This document shows positions 19,580 through 19,761 of a stretch of 19,761 nucleotides of DNA, piece after piece. Both the position numbers and the translations under genes were made by a program. Source of the stretch: UBA8886 sp963578705 (GTDB taxonomy: Archaea; Thermoplasmatota; Poseidoniia; MGIII; CG-Epi1); NCBI GenBank assembly GCA_963578705.1, contig CAUZDT010000021.1, positions 1 through 19,761 of the forward strand. The letters are read 5' to 3'. Every line of letters begins with the position of its first letter. Positions within the stretch are counted from its first letter, which is position 1. The notes below the pieces were generated by a model. It did not search any database, was not told the origin of the DNA, and saw nothing but the letters and a program-made list of their open reading frames with translations.

Positions 19580-19761
19580 GATGTCAGGCAATACCCCCGT
19601 GCTCATCCTCAAGGAGGGCACCCAGCGCGACACCGGCCGACAGGCCACGCACAACAATATCGCCGCCGCCAAGGCGATAGCCGAAGCGGTGCGCAGCACC
19701 CTTGGCCCGAAGGGCATGGACAAGATGATGGTCGACTCGATGGGCGACGTCGTGATTACCA
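19578..19761 (+). CDS. Thermosome (group II chaperonin) subunit, 5' part only
   Basis: Sixty-one complete codons are visible before the window edge. They read as the canonical N-terminus of archaeal Cct/thermosome subunits: PVLILKEGTQRDTGRQATHNNIAAAKAIAEAVRSTLGPKGMDKMMVDSMGDVVIT in outline, with the ATP-binding TLGPKGMDKM loop. The complex folds proteins in an ATP-dependent double ring. Two adjacent ATGs (19578, 19581) are possible starts; the TATA spacing fits either. A 12-bp palindrome covers 19568-19579 at the predicted transcription start. Confidence 0.95.
   Translation, partial: MMSGNTPVLILKEGTQRDTGRQATHNNIAAAKAIAEAVRSTLGPKGMDKMMVDSMGDVVIT

Noticed and set aside
1..19761. CRISPR arrays, transposases, integrases, toxin-antitoxin or restriction genes
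   Set aside because: I looked for direct repeats with spacers and for the typical motifs on both strands and found none; the window is mainly housekeeping genes.

Overview
The window is a dense piece of an archaeal genome with high GC content. The archaeal assignment rests on transcription factor B (TFB), a Sec61-beta translocon subunit, an archaeal/eukaryal-type TyrRS, a stand-alone Elp3, a PAC2-family proteasome-assembly chaperone, a thermosome, and TATA boxes centred about 25 bp before start codons with no Shine-Dalgarno. A surface protein with a PGF-type C-terminal sorting tail points to Euryarchaeota in the broad sense. High GC, compact genes and this gene set suggest a marine Thermoplasmatota relative (Marine Group II/III-like). 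That placement is inference; no rRNA is present to test it.

Layout. 1-554 (-): acidic-tailed small protein translationally coupled to a PAC2 chaperone that runs off the edge. 702-1727 (+): TyrRS. 1704-4882 (-): four-gene cluster of PAP2 phosphatase, M3 oligopeptidase, PaaI-like thioesterase and DUF309 protein. 4933-6194 (+): 2OG-Fe(II) dioxygenase plus cupin, fired from what looks like the same TATA box as the PAP2 cluster. 6191-6382 (-): Cys-rich zinc protein. 6431-10738 (-): six-gene chain of metallo-beta-lactamase (MBL) fold protein, dolichol-kinase-like membrane protein, 54-residue membrane protein, Xaa-Pro peptidase, Elp3 and a conserved small protein, mostly joined by overlapping stop/start codons. 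10770-11711 (-): TFB with a Shine-Dalgarno leader. 11865-13487 (+): large secreted acidic protein. 13484-15356 (-): Sec61-beta, zinc-ribbon/TM/transglutaminase protein, GNAT. 15425-15828 (+): two small CxxC proteins. 15829-16560: AT-richer block with a DUF5654-like membrane protein and a small membrane ORF with a broken 5' end. 16699-17247 (-): thioredoxin-fold protein. 17333-19519 (+): phosphohexomutase, then a DUF92 membrane protein. 19578 to the edge (+): thermosome.

The genes are mostly housekeeping: translation and tRNA modification (TyrRS, Elp3), transcription (TFB), protein folding, export and turnover (thermosome, PAC2, Sec61-beta, two peptidases), sugar-phosphate metabolism, and membrane polyprenol or lipid chemistry (DUF92, dolichol-kinase-like, PAP2). 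I find no CRISPR array, transposase, tRNA or rRNA, and no clearly new defence or biosynthetic system. The best leads are overlooked small genes inside operons, the shared divergent TATA box, the AT-rich island with a damaged ORF and possible gene remnants, and the membrane-anchored transglutaminase encoded next to Sec61-beta.
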